Of a stretch of 64,000 nucleotides of DNA, positions 9,020-17,617 are shown in pieces. Location: NCBI GenBank assembly GCA_938014215.1, contig CALLRW010000001.1, forward strand, positions 186,001 to 250,000, written 5' to 3'. This DNA comes from an uncultured Alistipes sp. (GTDB lineage: Bacteria; Bacteroidota; Bacteroidia; Bacteroidales; Rikenellaceae). Positions within the stretch are counted from its first letter, which is position 1; each line of letters starts with the position of its first letter. The notes beneath the pieces are model-generated. The model was given only the letters and a program-made list of their open reading frames with translations. It did not search any database and was not told the origin of the DNA. A program made the translations under genes and the position numbers.

Positions 9020-9979
9020 ATGGAAAAGGAGATCCTCTACCGATTTTTCAGAGGCGAGGCCTCGGCCGACGAGGAGCGCCGCCTCATGGCGTGGCTCGAC
9101 GCCGACGGGGAGAACCGTCGCACGTTCGACCGCGAGCGGGCCATGTTCAATGCCCTGCAACTCTTTGCACCCCGTCCGGCGGCTCGCGCTGCCGTATCGC
9201 AACCCCGTCCGGGACGCCGTCCGGGCCGTCTCATGCGGCTGGCAGCTCCCGCCCTGCGGATCGCCGCCGTCGTGGCTCTGGCCGTGGGCATCAGCTGGGG
9301 CGTCATCTCCCATCGCGAGCACAACTGGCAGCAGCTGACCAACCGCATCGTCGTTCCCGCCGGCCAGCGCATCAACCTCACGCTGCAGGACGGCACCAGC
9401 GTGTGGCTCAACTCCGGTGCCGAGATCGAATACCCGGCCCTCTTCGCCGGCCGCGAGCGTCAGGTGAAGCTCAACGGTACGGCCCTGTTCGACGTGGCGC
9501 ACGATGCGGACCATCCCTTCGTCGTGGAGACCTATGCCTGCCGGGTCGAGGTGCTCGGAACGCGTTTCAACGTCCACGCCGACGCCGCGGAGCAGGAGTT
9601 CTCGACGGCGCTCTTCCGCGGCTGTGTCCGCGTCACTTCGCGCGAAGACCGGCAGCAGGTGACGCTCCGCCCCAACGAGAAGGTCTCGCTGCACGACGGA
9701 CGCCTGACGGTCGAGCGGTCGGACGACCCGAACGAATACCTCTGGGCCGAGGGACAGATCTCGATCAGCGGGTGTACGTTCGAGGAGATCCTCGACCGTT
9801 TCGAGAGTTGCTACGGCGTGCGGTTCGACGTGCGCCTGAAGGAGATGCCCCGCGTCGAGGCCATCGGCAAGATCCGTATCTCGGACGGCATCGAACATGC
9901 GCTGGGCATTCTGCAGCGCAGCTGCAGCTTCCGCTATACCTATGATGCTCAGGCCAATCTGGTAACGATCTATCGATAA
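9020..9979 (+). CDS. FecR family anti-sigma factor
   Basis: A 319-residue single-pass inner-membrane regulator. The cytoplasmic N-terminal part (1-75) should bind the sigma factor. One membrane helix lies at about 79-97 (LRIAAVVALAVGISWGVIS). The periplasmic part has the FecR domain at about 105-215 (LQDGTSVWLNSGAEIEYPALF, VEVLGTRFNVHA) and a C-terminal secretin/TonB-like DUF4974 domain at about 245-319 (GCTFEEILDRFESCYGVRFDV). It lies 90 bases after the sigma gene and about 190 before the SusC gene whose STN domain should contact it. It is expected to hold the sigma factor inactive until the transporter is loaded. Confidence 0.94.
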   Translation: MEKEILYRFFRGEASADEERRLMAWLDADGENRRTFDRERAMFNALQLFAPRPAARAAVSQPRPGRRPGRLMRLAAPALRIAAVVALAVGISWGVISHREHNWQQLTNRIVVPAGQRINLTLQDGTSVWLNSGAEIEYPALFAGRERQVKLNGTALFDVAHDADHPFVVETYACRVEVLGTRFNVHADAAEQEFSTALFRGCVRVTSREDRQQVTLRPNEKVSLHDGRLTVERSDDPNEYLWAEGQISISGCTFEEILDRFESCYGVRFDVRLKEMPRVEAIGKIRISDGIEHALGILQRSCSFRYTYDAQANLVTIYR

Positions 9980-10172
9980 ATCCCTCCGACCAACCGTGAA
10001 CCCCAAAAAACTTTGCAGCCTATGAGATAGCACGATCCTTCCACCGGCCGTTCTCCCCGTGAAGGAACCGAAAAAGCCCGGAGTCGCGCCAACAACCCCG
10101 GGCCGTCAGGATAACGGCCATTCCACCAACCCGGGAACAACCTGAATTATTATCCTACTAACCTACAAAAAT

Positions 10173-13100
10173 ATGAATAAAAAAGTATCAGGCCAAATGA
10201 AAAGCCTGATAACCTTTCTGTTCGCGGCGGTGCTGAGCCTGAGCGTACGCACGGTCGCCGCCCAGACCGCACGCGTGACCATCGACATGCGGCAAGTGAA
10301 AATGGAACGGGTCATGGCCGAGATCGAGAAGCAGACCCGCTACCTGTTCATCCACGACAAGAGCCTCGACATCGACCGTACGGTTAGCGTTGCGGTCAAC
10401 AACCGCCCCGTCGCGGAGGCACTCAACCAGATGGTTCGCGGCACGGATCTCTCCTACGAAATCAACGGTTCGAACATCATCCTTTCGACGGCCCGCTCCG
10501 GTGGCGCGGCTGCTGCGACGGCCGGGACGGTTCCGGGCGAGGTCTCGGGCAAGGTGCTCGATGCCCACGGACAGCCGGTCATCGGCGCCTCGGTGATCCT
10601 CAAGGGGACGACCGTCGGCGTGAGTACGGACATCGACGGCGGCTTCACGCTCCGCATTCCCGAGTCGGCGAGCAACCCCGTGCTGCTCTTCAACTACCTG
10701 GGCTACGAGTCGCAGGAGGTGGCCGTCATGGGACGCACGTCGTTCGACGTCACGTTGCAGGAGTCGGCCGTGACGGTCGAGAACGTCGTGGTGACGGCCC
10801 TCGGTATCAAACGCCAGGAGAAGGCCCTCTCGTACAACGTCCAGCAGGTCAAGGCCGAAGATATCGTGACGGTCAAGGATGCCAACTTCATGAACGCGCT
10901 CAACGGCAAGGTGGCCGGCGTGCAGATCAACTCCTCGGCGGCGGGTGTCGGCGGTGCGGTGCGTGTGGTGATGCGCGGTGCGAAGTCCATCTACAAGGAT
11001 AACAACGCCCTCTACGTGATCGACGGCGTGCCGATGAGCAACATCTCGTTTGGTTCGACGGAGGACGGCCTGCAGGGCAACTACCTCGGTTCGGACGGCG
11101 TGGCCGACATCAACCCCGACGACATCGAGTCGATCTCGGTGCTGACGGGCCCCTCGGCCGCCGCCCTCTACGGTTCGGATGCCGCCAACGGCGTGGTGCT
11201 CATCAACACGAAGCGCGGCGAGGCGGGCAAGACCTCGGTCAGCGTCTCGAACAGCACGACCTTCTCGATGCCGTTCGTCCTGCCGCGCTTCCAGAACCGC
11301 TACGGCAACGAGGCGGGCTCCTACCAGAGCTGGGGCAGCCTCACGACGCGGCGGTTCGACCCCTCGGGCTTCTTCAACACGGGCTCGAACGTCAACAACT
11401 CGGTGTCGTTCTCGACCGGCACGCAGCGCCATCAGACCTACTTCTCGGCCGCGACGACCAACGCCCGCAACATCCTGCCCAACAGCGGCTACAACCGCTA
11501 CAACTTCACGCTCCGCGACGTGAGCTCGTTCCTCAAGGACCGGATGACGCTCGACCTGAGCGCCAGCTACATCCTCCAGAACAACAAGAACATGATCGCC
11601 TCGGGTCAGTACTTCAACCCGCTGCCGGCGCTCTACCTCTTCCCGCGCGGCGAGGATTTCGACAACGTGCGCATGTACCAGATCTGGGACGAGTCGCGCA
11701 ACCTCTATACGCAGAACTGGACCTACGGTTCGGGCGACATGTCGTTCCAGAACCCCTACTGGATCATGAACCGGATGATCAACGAGTCGAAGAAGCGCCG
11801 CTACATGCTCTCGGCGAGCCTGAAGTTCGACGTGACGAAGTGGCTCAACCTCACGGGGCGCGTCAAGGTCGACAACTCCGACATGGACATCACCAACAAG
11901 CGCTACGCCGGTACGGATACGAACTTCGCCGGTGAGAAGGGTCTCTACAACATCACCAAGCGCAACGACCGGCAGATCTACGCCGACGTCATCGCCAACA
12001 TCGACCACTACTTCTCGGAGGACTGGCACCTGACGGCCAACGTCGGCGCCTCGATCAAGGACGTGCAGATGGATCTGATGGGGTGGGGCGGCGACCTGCG
12101 CAAGATCCCCAACTTCTTCTCGATCACCAACATCTCGACCACCTCGTACCGCGAACGCGAGGACGGTTCGCACGTGCAGTCGCAGAGCCTCTTCGCCAAT
12201 GTCGAGGTCGGCTGGAAGAACATGCTCTACCTGACCGTCACGGGACGAAACGACTGGGAGTCGGCGCTGGCCTTCTCGCGCTACGATTCGTTCTTCTATC
12301 CGTCGGTGGGCCTCTCGGGCGTCATCTCGGAGATGGTCGACCTGCCCGAATGGTTCTCGTTCCTGAAGGTGCGCGCCTCGTGGTCGGCCGTGGGCTCCTC
12401 CTATGCCGCCTACCTGACGAGCCCCTACTACGAGTACCGGGCCCAGAACCACGAGTGGGACTCGAATCACCGCTTCCCGAACGACAACCTCAAGCCCGAA
12501 AAGACCAAATCGTGGGAGGTCGGTCTGAACGCCCGCTTCTTCGGCGGCAAGCTCAATCTCGATGCCACGTGGTACCGGTCGGACACCTACAACCAGACCT
12601 TCGAGTCGACCCCCTCGGCCACGTCGGGCTATTCGTCGGTGCTGGTGCAGGCGGGTCAGGTCCGCAACACGGGTCTCGAGCTGCTGCTCGGCTACCACAA
12701 CACGTGGCATGACTTCTCGTGGGATACGAGCCTCACCTACACGACCAACCGCAACCGGATCATCCGCCTGGCCGACGGTGTCATCAGCCCCGTCGACGGG
12801 AAGCCGATCGATATGCCCTACCTCGAAAAGGCGACCCTCGGCAATACGGGTTCGCCGCAGGTGATCCTCTACGAGGGGGGCACGATGGGCGACCTCTACA
12901 TCAACCGCGAGTTGCGCACCGACGGCAACGGCAATATCTACGTCGATCCGCAGACCAACCAGGTCGAGCTGACGACGACCGAGCGCCGCAAGGTGGCCTC
13001 GCTGCTGCCGAAGGGCAACCTGGGATGGAGCAACAGCTTCTCCTACAAGGGGCTGACGCTGAGTGCGATGGTTGCGGCCCGACTGGGCGGATCGGTGGTC

Positions 13101-13502
13101 TCGAATACCGAGGCGTTCCTCGACTACTACGGCGTGTCGGAGCGTTCGGCCGCCGCGCGTGACGCCGGAGGCGTACGGGTCAACAACGGTATGGTCAATG
13201 CCAAGAGCTACTACCAGACGATCGCCGCCGGAACGGGTGCCGGAGCCTACTACATCTATTCGGCCACGAATGTCCGCCTGCAGGAGCTCTCGCTGGCCTA
13301 TTCGCTGCCGCGGCGGTGGTTCCGCAACAAGATGTCGATGACCGTCTCGCTCGTGGGGCGCAACCTGTGGATGATCTACAACAAGGCGCCGTTCGATCCC
13401 GAGCTGACCACCTCGACCTCCGACAACTTCCTGCAGGGCGTGGACTACTTCATGCTGCCCAGCCTGCGCAACCTCGGATTCTCCGTGAAATTCCAATTCT
13501 AA
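10173..13502 (+). CDS. SusC/RagA TonB-dependent transporter with N-terminal STN signalling domain
   Basis: A 1109-residue outer-membrane glycan importer. After the signal peptide (cleavage near AVAAQT, about residue 31) comes an STN domain (about 34-105; VTIDMRQVKMERVMAEIEKQ), which relays substrate binding to FecR. A carboxypeptidase regulatory-like domain follows at about 118-200 (SGKVLDAHGQPVIGASVILKG), then the TonB box/plug (ENVVVTALGIKRQEKALSYN, DGVPMSN) and a 22-strand barrel ending FSVKFQF. ATG 10173 is used; ATG 10197 (MKSLITFL) is an equally good signal-peptide start. It forms a unit with the SusD gene 15 bases downstream. The leader of about 190 bases contains two inverted repeats (around 10075-10125). 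Confidence 0.96.
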   Translation: MNKKVSGQMKSLITFLFAAVLSLSVRTVAAQTARVTIDMRQVKMERVMAEIEKQTRYLFIHDKSLDIDRTVSVAVNNRPVAEALNQMVRGTDLSYEINGSNIILSTARSGGAAAATAGTVPGEVSGKVLDAHGQPVIGASVILKGTTVGVSTDIDGGFTLRIPESASNPVLLFNYLGYESQEVAVMGRTSFDVTLQESAVTVENVVVTALGIKRQEKALSYNVQQVKAEDIVTVKDANFMNALNGKVAGVQINSSAAGVGGAVRVVMRGAKSIYKDNNALYVIDGVPMSNISFGSTEDGLQGNYLGSDGVADINPDDIESISVLTGPSAAALYGSDAANGVVLINTKRGEAGKTSVSVSNSTTFSMPFVLPRFQNRYGNEAGSYQSWGSLTTRRFDPSGFFNTGSNVNNSVSFSTGTQRHQTYFSAATTNARNILPNSGYNRYNFTLRDVSSFLKDRMTLDLSASYILQNNKNMIASGQYFNPLPALYLFPRGEDFDNVRMYQIWDESRNLYTQNWTYGSGDMSFQNPYWIMNRMINESKKRRYMLSASLKFDVTKWLNLTGRVKVDNSDMDITNKRYAGTDTNFAGEKGLYNITKRNDRQIYADVIANIDHYFSEDWHLTANVGASIKDVQMDLMGWGGDLRKIPNFFSITNISTTSYREREDGSHVQSQSLFANVEVGWKNMLYLTVTGRNDWESALAFSRYDSFFYPSVGLSGVISEMVDLPEWFSFLKVRASWSAVGSSYAAYLTSPYYEYRAQNHEWDSNHRFPNDNLKPEKTKSWEVGLNARFFGGKLNLDATWYRSDTYNQTFESTPSATSGYSSVLVQAGQVRNTGLELLLGYHNTWHDFSWDTSLTYTTNRNRIIRLADGVISPVDGKPIDMPYLEKATLGNTGSPQVILYEGGTMGDLYINRELRTDGNGNIYVDPQTNQVELTTTERRKVASLLPKGNLGWSNSFSYKGLTLSAMVAARLGGSVVSNTEAFLDYYGVSERSAAARDAGGVRVNNGMVNAKSYYQTIAAGTGAGAYYIYSATNVRLQELSLAYSLPRRWFRNKMSMTVSLVGRNLWMIYNKAPFDPELTTSTSDNFLQGVDYFMLPSLRNLGFSVKFQF

Positions 13503-13517
13503 ACCTGCCGACCAGCC

Positions 13518-15101
13518 ATGAAACAGAATAAAATCATACGCTTTTTCGGACGCGGGGTGCTGGGTGTGGCCCTGCTTGCCGCCGCGGCCTGCACCGCAAA
13601 CTTCGAAGAGTACAACACCAAACCCTATCGCCCTTCGGACGGCGATCTGACGGGCGACAACGTGGGTGTCGGCATCCTCTTCCCGTCGATGATGGAGTGG
13701 ATGACCCACTATCAGGTCAACGCCTCGCAGTATCAGGATGTCCTCGTCGGCGACGAACTGGGCGGATACTGCTCGGCCGTGAAGCCCTACCAGGGGCAGA
13801 ACATCGCGACCTACAACCCTTCGGATGCCTTCAACGACCCGCTCTTCGAGAACAGCTTCTCGAACTTCTACGGCAACTACTTCCGGGTGCTGTCGAGCAC
13901 CGGCGGGAAGGGGGCCGTCTACCAGCTGGCGCAGATCATCCGCGTGGCGTCGATGCTCCGCGTGACGGACGCCTACGGCCCGATCCCCTACCGGCAGATG
14001 CAGAACGGTACCTTCTCGGTCCCCTACGACAGCCAGCGCGACGTCTATCTGGCGATGATCGCCGATCTCGATGCCGCCATGGAGGAGCTCTACACCTTCG
14101 TCTCGGCGGGCAACGCCTCGCTGCTCGGGGATTTCGACATCAGCAACCATGCCGGTGACGTGCGGGCGTGGATCCGCTTCGCCAACACGCTCAAGCTGCG
14201 CATGGCCATCCGCATGAGCGGCGTCGAGAGTTCGGCCCGGACGATCGCCGAAGAGGCCGTGGCCGCCCGCGAAACCTACGGCCTGATCGAATCGCCCGCC
14301 GAGTCGATGTACTTCGTCTCGACCTCGCGCCGCAACCCCTTCTTCACCCAGGCAACGAGCGCCTCGTGGCAGGATCTGCGGTCGAACGCCAACATCACGA
14401 TGTACATGAACGCCTATGCCGATCCGCGGCGGAGCTCCTACTTCTCGACCTCGGGGTATGCCGATCAGCCCTATGTCGGGGCGCGTTCGGGCATCCAGAA
14501 CGTCATCGTGACCGACTACGTCCCGTTCTCCTACCCGCTCTTCGGCGAGACGGATCCCGTGCCGGTGATGTACGCCGCCGAGAGCTGGTTCCTGCGTGCC
14601 GAGGGGGCGCTGCTCGGGTGGACGATGGGCGACACGGCCCAGAACCTCTACTACCGCGGCATCCAGACCTCGATGGAGGAGGCCGGCTGCTCGTCGTCGT
14701 ACAACGCCTACCTGCAGACCGGTCCGGCGGCGCTCTCCTACACGGATCCCCTGGGGCGCAACAGCGTGGCCGACTTCGGTACGGCCCCCTCGGTGACGTG
14801 GGCCGACGACGGCCGCGAACTCGAGCGCATCATCACCCAGAAATGGATCGCCAACCACATGATCGGCCACGAGGCGTGGGCCGACTTCCGGCGGACGGGT
14901 TTCCCGAAGATGCTCATGGCGGTGAACAACCTCAGCGCGGGCAGCATGTGGGGAACGGTCGATGGCGACCGCGGCATGCGGCGTCTGCACTACCCGCAGT
15001 CGGAGTACGACAACAACCGCGAAAACCTGCAGGGCGGCATCCAGCTGCTGGGCGGTCCGGACGAATATTCGACCGATGTCTGGTGGGCCCAAAAAAACTG
15101 A
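13518..15101 (+). CDS. SusD/RagB-family glycan-binding lipoprotein
   Basis: A 527-residue surface lipoprotein partnered with the SusC gene just upstream. The lipidated Cys is at 25 (AAAC), followed by FEEYNTKPY. Family features are the central LRVTDAYGPIPY and the C-terminal ITQKWIANHMIGHEAWADFRRTGFPK region, which closely parallels the SusD at 116-1693. The two SusDs therefore probably stem from a module duplication, although they are diverged. It should deliver released glycan to the transporter. The next gene, a GH18-like lipoprotein, starts 24 bases later in the same operon. Confidence 0.95.
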   Translation: MKQNKIIRFFGRGVLGVALLAAAACTANFEEYNTKPYRPSDGDLTGDNVGVGILFPSMMEWMTHYQVNASQYQDVLVGDELGGYCSAVKPYQGQNIATYNPSDAFNDPLFENSFSNFYGNYFRVLSSTGGKGAVYQLAQIIRVASMLRVTDAYGPIPYRQMQNGTFSVPYDSQRDVYLAMIADLDAAMEELYTFVSAGNASLLGDFDISNHAGDVRAWIRFANTLKLRMAIRMSGVESSARTIAEEAVAARETYGLIESPAESMYFVSTSRRNPFFTQATSASWQDLRSNANITMYMNAYADPRRSSYFSTSGYADQPYVGARSGIQNVIVTDYVPFSYPLFGETDPVPVMYAAESWFLRAEGALLGWTMGDTAQNLYYRGIQTSMEEAGCSSSYNAYLQTGPAALSYTDPLGRNSVADFGTAPSVTWADDGRELERIITQKWIANHMIGHEAWADFRRTGFPKMLMAVNNLSAGSMWGTVDGDRGMRRLHYPQSEYDNNRENLQGGIQLLGGPDEYSTDVWWAQKN

Positions 15102-15125
15102 CCTTTAGCGTGAACCTGAAAAACC

Positions 15126-16253
15126 ATGAAGATGAATCGTAAAAAGATATTTTCGGCGCTGGCGGCGGTGACCGTCGTTCTGTGCAGCGCCTGCAGCGAG
15201 TGGACGGAGCCCGAGGCCCGCGATCTGACGCAGCGGCTCCCCGAATCCTATTATGCCAACCTGAGGGCCTACAAGGCCTCGGACCATTCGATCGCTTTCG
15301 GATGGTTCGGAGGGTGGAATCCCGATGCCGCCACCACGGCGTCGAGTCTGATGGGGATTCCCGACAGTGTCGACCTGGTGGCCAACTGGTCCTCGTTCTA
15401 TCTGACCGAGTCGCAGCGGGCCGAGGTCCGGGCCGTCAAGGAGAAGAAGGGTACCGATGTCGTGGTGACGATCCTCCTGATGAACATCGGCCGCACGATC
15501 ACCCCCGACGAGGTGACGGCCGGAGTCGCCGACAACAACGAGATCACCCGGCTGCAACGCCACTACTGGGGCTGGTCGGACGAGGCGACGGCCTCCGAGA
15601 TCGAGGCGGCAATCCGGCGGTACGCCAGTGCCGTTGTCGACGGCGTCCTGGAGAACGGCTATACGGGGCTCGATCTGGACTTCGAACCCAGCTATTCGGA
15701 CCACAAGGGCAACATCGTCAACAACCTCACCGCGCAGGGCGACATCTACGCCGGAACGACCCCGGCCGAGCGGGTGAACTGGTTTGTCGACGAGTGCAGC
15801 AAGCGTCTGGGACCCAAATCGGGAAGCGGCAAGCTGCTGCTCGTGGACGGTGAGGTGCACAACATGCCGGTCGAGACGATCGACTGCTTCGACTACTTCG
15901 TGCTGCAGACCTACACGCTGACCCGGCAGTCGTCGCTGGACGAGAGCCGGCTGGCCCGTCTGATCACGGCCTTCGGCGAGGTGCTCGACGAGAAGACGAT
16001 CACCAACCGGACGATCGTCACCGAGAATTTCGAACCCGAGAGCCTCTGGAAGACCGGCGGCTTCGCCAAGTGCGAACTCCCCGACGGCACGACGACCAAT
16101 TCGCTGCAGGCCATGGCCGAGTGGCAGCCGGCGAACGGCTATCGCAAGGGCGGATTCGGCGCCTACCAGATGCAGAACGACTTCAAGAACAACTGCTACA
16201 AATATTACCGGGCTGCGATTCAGACGATGAATCGGCTCGCTGACAACCACTAA
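15126..16253 (+). CDS. GH18-family endoglycosidase-like lipoprotein, single domain
   Basis: A 375-residue lipoprotein (Cys at 23, CSAC) made of one GH18 barrel. Early residues RAYKASDHSIAFGWFGGWN match the other GH18 (RAYKQTDHKLAFGWYGSWT), showing common ancestry. The catalytic motif reads TGLDLDFE at 180-187: the two inner Asp and catalytic E187 are kept, but the first Asp of DGxDxDxE is Thr. An insert at about 125-160 contains WGWSDEATASEIE. It lacks the DUF1735 and F5/8C domains of the paralogue. Activity is likely but could be altered or reduced. It is placed between SusD and DUF1735/LamG genes, as in module 1. Confidence 0.85.
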   Translation: MKMNRKKIFSALAAVTVVLCSACSEWTEPEARDLTQRLPESYYANLRAYKASDHSIAFGWFGGWNPDAATTASSLMGIPDSVDLVANWSSFYLTESQRAEVRAVKEKKGTDVVVTILLMNIGRTITPDEVTAGVADNNEITRLQRHYWGWSDEATASEIEAAIRRYASAVVDGVLENGYTGLDLDFEPSYSDHKGNIVNNLTAQGDIYAGTTPAERVNWFVDECSKRLGPKSGSGKLLLVDGEVHNMPVETIDCFDYFVLQTYTLTRQSSLDESRLARLITAFGEVLDEKTITNRTIVTENFEPESLWKTGGFAKCELPDGTTTNSLQAMAEWQPANGYRKGGFGAYQMQNDFKNNCYKYYRAAIQTMNRLADNH

Positions 16254-16270
16254 CCGCACAGCAAAGAACC

Positions 16271-17515
16271 ATGAAAAATAGATTGAAAAACCATTGCCTG
16301 GCGCTGTTTGCCGGCATGGCCTTCGCCGCAGCCGCTGCCGGATGCGACAATGCCGAGCTCGGGCCGATCGACAATGCGGCCTATATCGCCGAAGCCTACA
16401 AGGCGACCAGTACGACGATTATGGTGGAGAACCAGGGGGCTGTGACCTCGCTGACGGCCCGTCTGGGCAGCCAGGCCGAGGGTGACTGCCGCTTCCGCCT
16501 CGAGGTGGATCCCGCGGCCCTCGAACGCTACAACGCCCTGAACGGAACCTCCTATACGCTGCTCCCCGAGACGGCCTACCGCATGGCTGCGGAGCCGCTC
16601 GTGATTGCCGCCGGAGCGATCGCCGCCGAACCCGTTCCGATCACGATTCTGCCCTACACGTCGGAGATGGACGAGTCGGGACAGGTCTATGCGCTGCCCG
16701 TCGCCCTGCGCAGCGACGACGGCAAGGTGCCGGTGCTGACCGACAACGGCGAGTTCCTGATCGTCTGCAACCGCCGGAAGGTCATCCCGGCCCCGGTCTT
16801 CAACTCCGAGTTCGATTACGGCGGCATGGAGAAGCTCAACCGGGTCATCCTGAACATGAAGGATGCGCCGATCACCTTCTCGGCCTATACGTTCGAGTTC
16901 ATGATGTACAAGGAGGCGTTCGCCGCCCGCAACTACATGATCGTCGGGTTCGACAACGAGGACGGACTTGCCAACCGCATGTGGGTCCGCTTCGAGCAGT
17001 CCTCGACGACGACCGACACGCAGAACCGCTGGATGCAGATCAACTCCGTGAAGAAACCCGCCGTGACGGCCACCTCGCCCTGCGAGGCCGGGACGTGGCA
17101 GCATGTCGCCATTGTCTTCGACGGCTCCTCGACGAAGCTCTATCTGAACGGTTCGCTCGTGGCCGACAAGGCGACCGTGACGCCGACGATCACCTTCCGT
17201 CACTTCTCCTTCCTGCCGCAACCCTCCTACTGTACTTCGACGATCTCCTTCCGCGAGGCGCGTCTGTGGAACGTCGTGCGGACCGAGACCCAGCTGAAGA
17301 ACAACATGGAGAGTGTCGATCCGCAGAGCGACGGGCTGCTCGGCTACTGGAAGATGGACGAGGGCAGCGGCTGCGTGTTCAAGGATGCGACGGGCCACGG
17401 TAACGACGGCGAGTGCACCTATTCGAGTGCCGGTGACATCTGGGATCCGCAGGTCTACGGTCCCGCTACCGGCCTGAAGTGGGTGGAGGACTACAACAAC
17501 ATGAACGGCGAATAA
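16271..17515 (+). CDS. DUF1735 plus LamG-like surface lipoprotein
   Basis: A 414-residue lipoprotein (Cys at 25, AAGC). The DUF1735 domain at about 45-165 contains VDPAALERYNALNGTSYTLL. A LamG-like jelly roll at about 180-400 has AGTWQHVAIVFDGSSTKLYLNG, FREARLWNVVRTE and LLGYWKMDEGSG. It is the counterpart of the gene at 4034-5245 and probably binds glycan at the cell surface. It starts 17 bases after the GH18 gene. A hairpin terminator follows, so expression of the sulfatase and hexosaminidase genes may be partly uncoupled from it. Confidence 0.86.
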   Translation: MKNRLKNHCLALFAGMAFAAAAAGCDNAELGPIDNAAYIAEAYKATSTTIMVENQGAVTSLTARLGSQAEGDCRFRLEVDPAALERYNALNGTSYTLLPETAYRMAAEPLVIAAGAIAAEPVPITILPYTSEMDESGQVYALPVALRSDDGKVPVLTDNGEFLIVCNRRKVIPAPVFNSEFDYGGMEKLNRVILNMKDAPITFSAYTFEFMMYKEAFAARNYMIVGFDNEDGLANRMWVRFEQSSTTTDTQNRWMQINSVKKPAVTATSPCEAGTWQHVAIVFDGSSTKLYLNGSLVADKATVTPTITFRHFSFLPQPSYCTSTISFREARLWNVVRTETQLKNNMESVDPQSDGLLGYWKMDEGSGCVFKDATGHGNDGECTYSSAGDIWDPQVYGPATGLKWVEDYNNMNGE

Positions 17516-17539
17516 CCGACCGCCGGAAAGACGCATACG

Positions 17540-17596
17540 CGGAGGCATCGTTGCGGTTGCCAAGAAGCGGCCGACCGTTGCGGTGCCTCCGTTTTT
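17540..17596 (+). terminator. Hairpin with T-run between the LamG and sulfatase genes
   Basis: CGGAGGCA (17540-17547) pairs with TGCCTCCG (17584-17591), with an internal region that can fold further, followed by five T. It could terminate or attenuate transcription inside the module, 22 bases before the sulfatase start. Confidence 0.65.
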
Positions 17597-17617
17597 CAAA
17601 CCTATCCGTTTGCATAC

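Noticed and set aside
10188..15092. A 1634-codon open frame on the minus strand
   Set aside because: It is antisense to the SusC and SusD genes. Its translation is Arg/Val/His-rich with no domain, as expected from GC-rich third positions.
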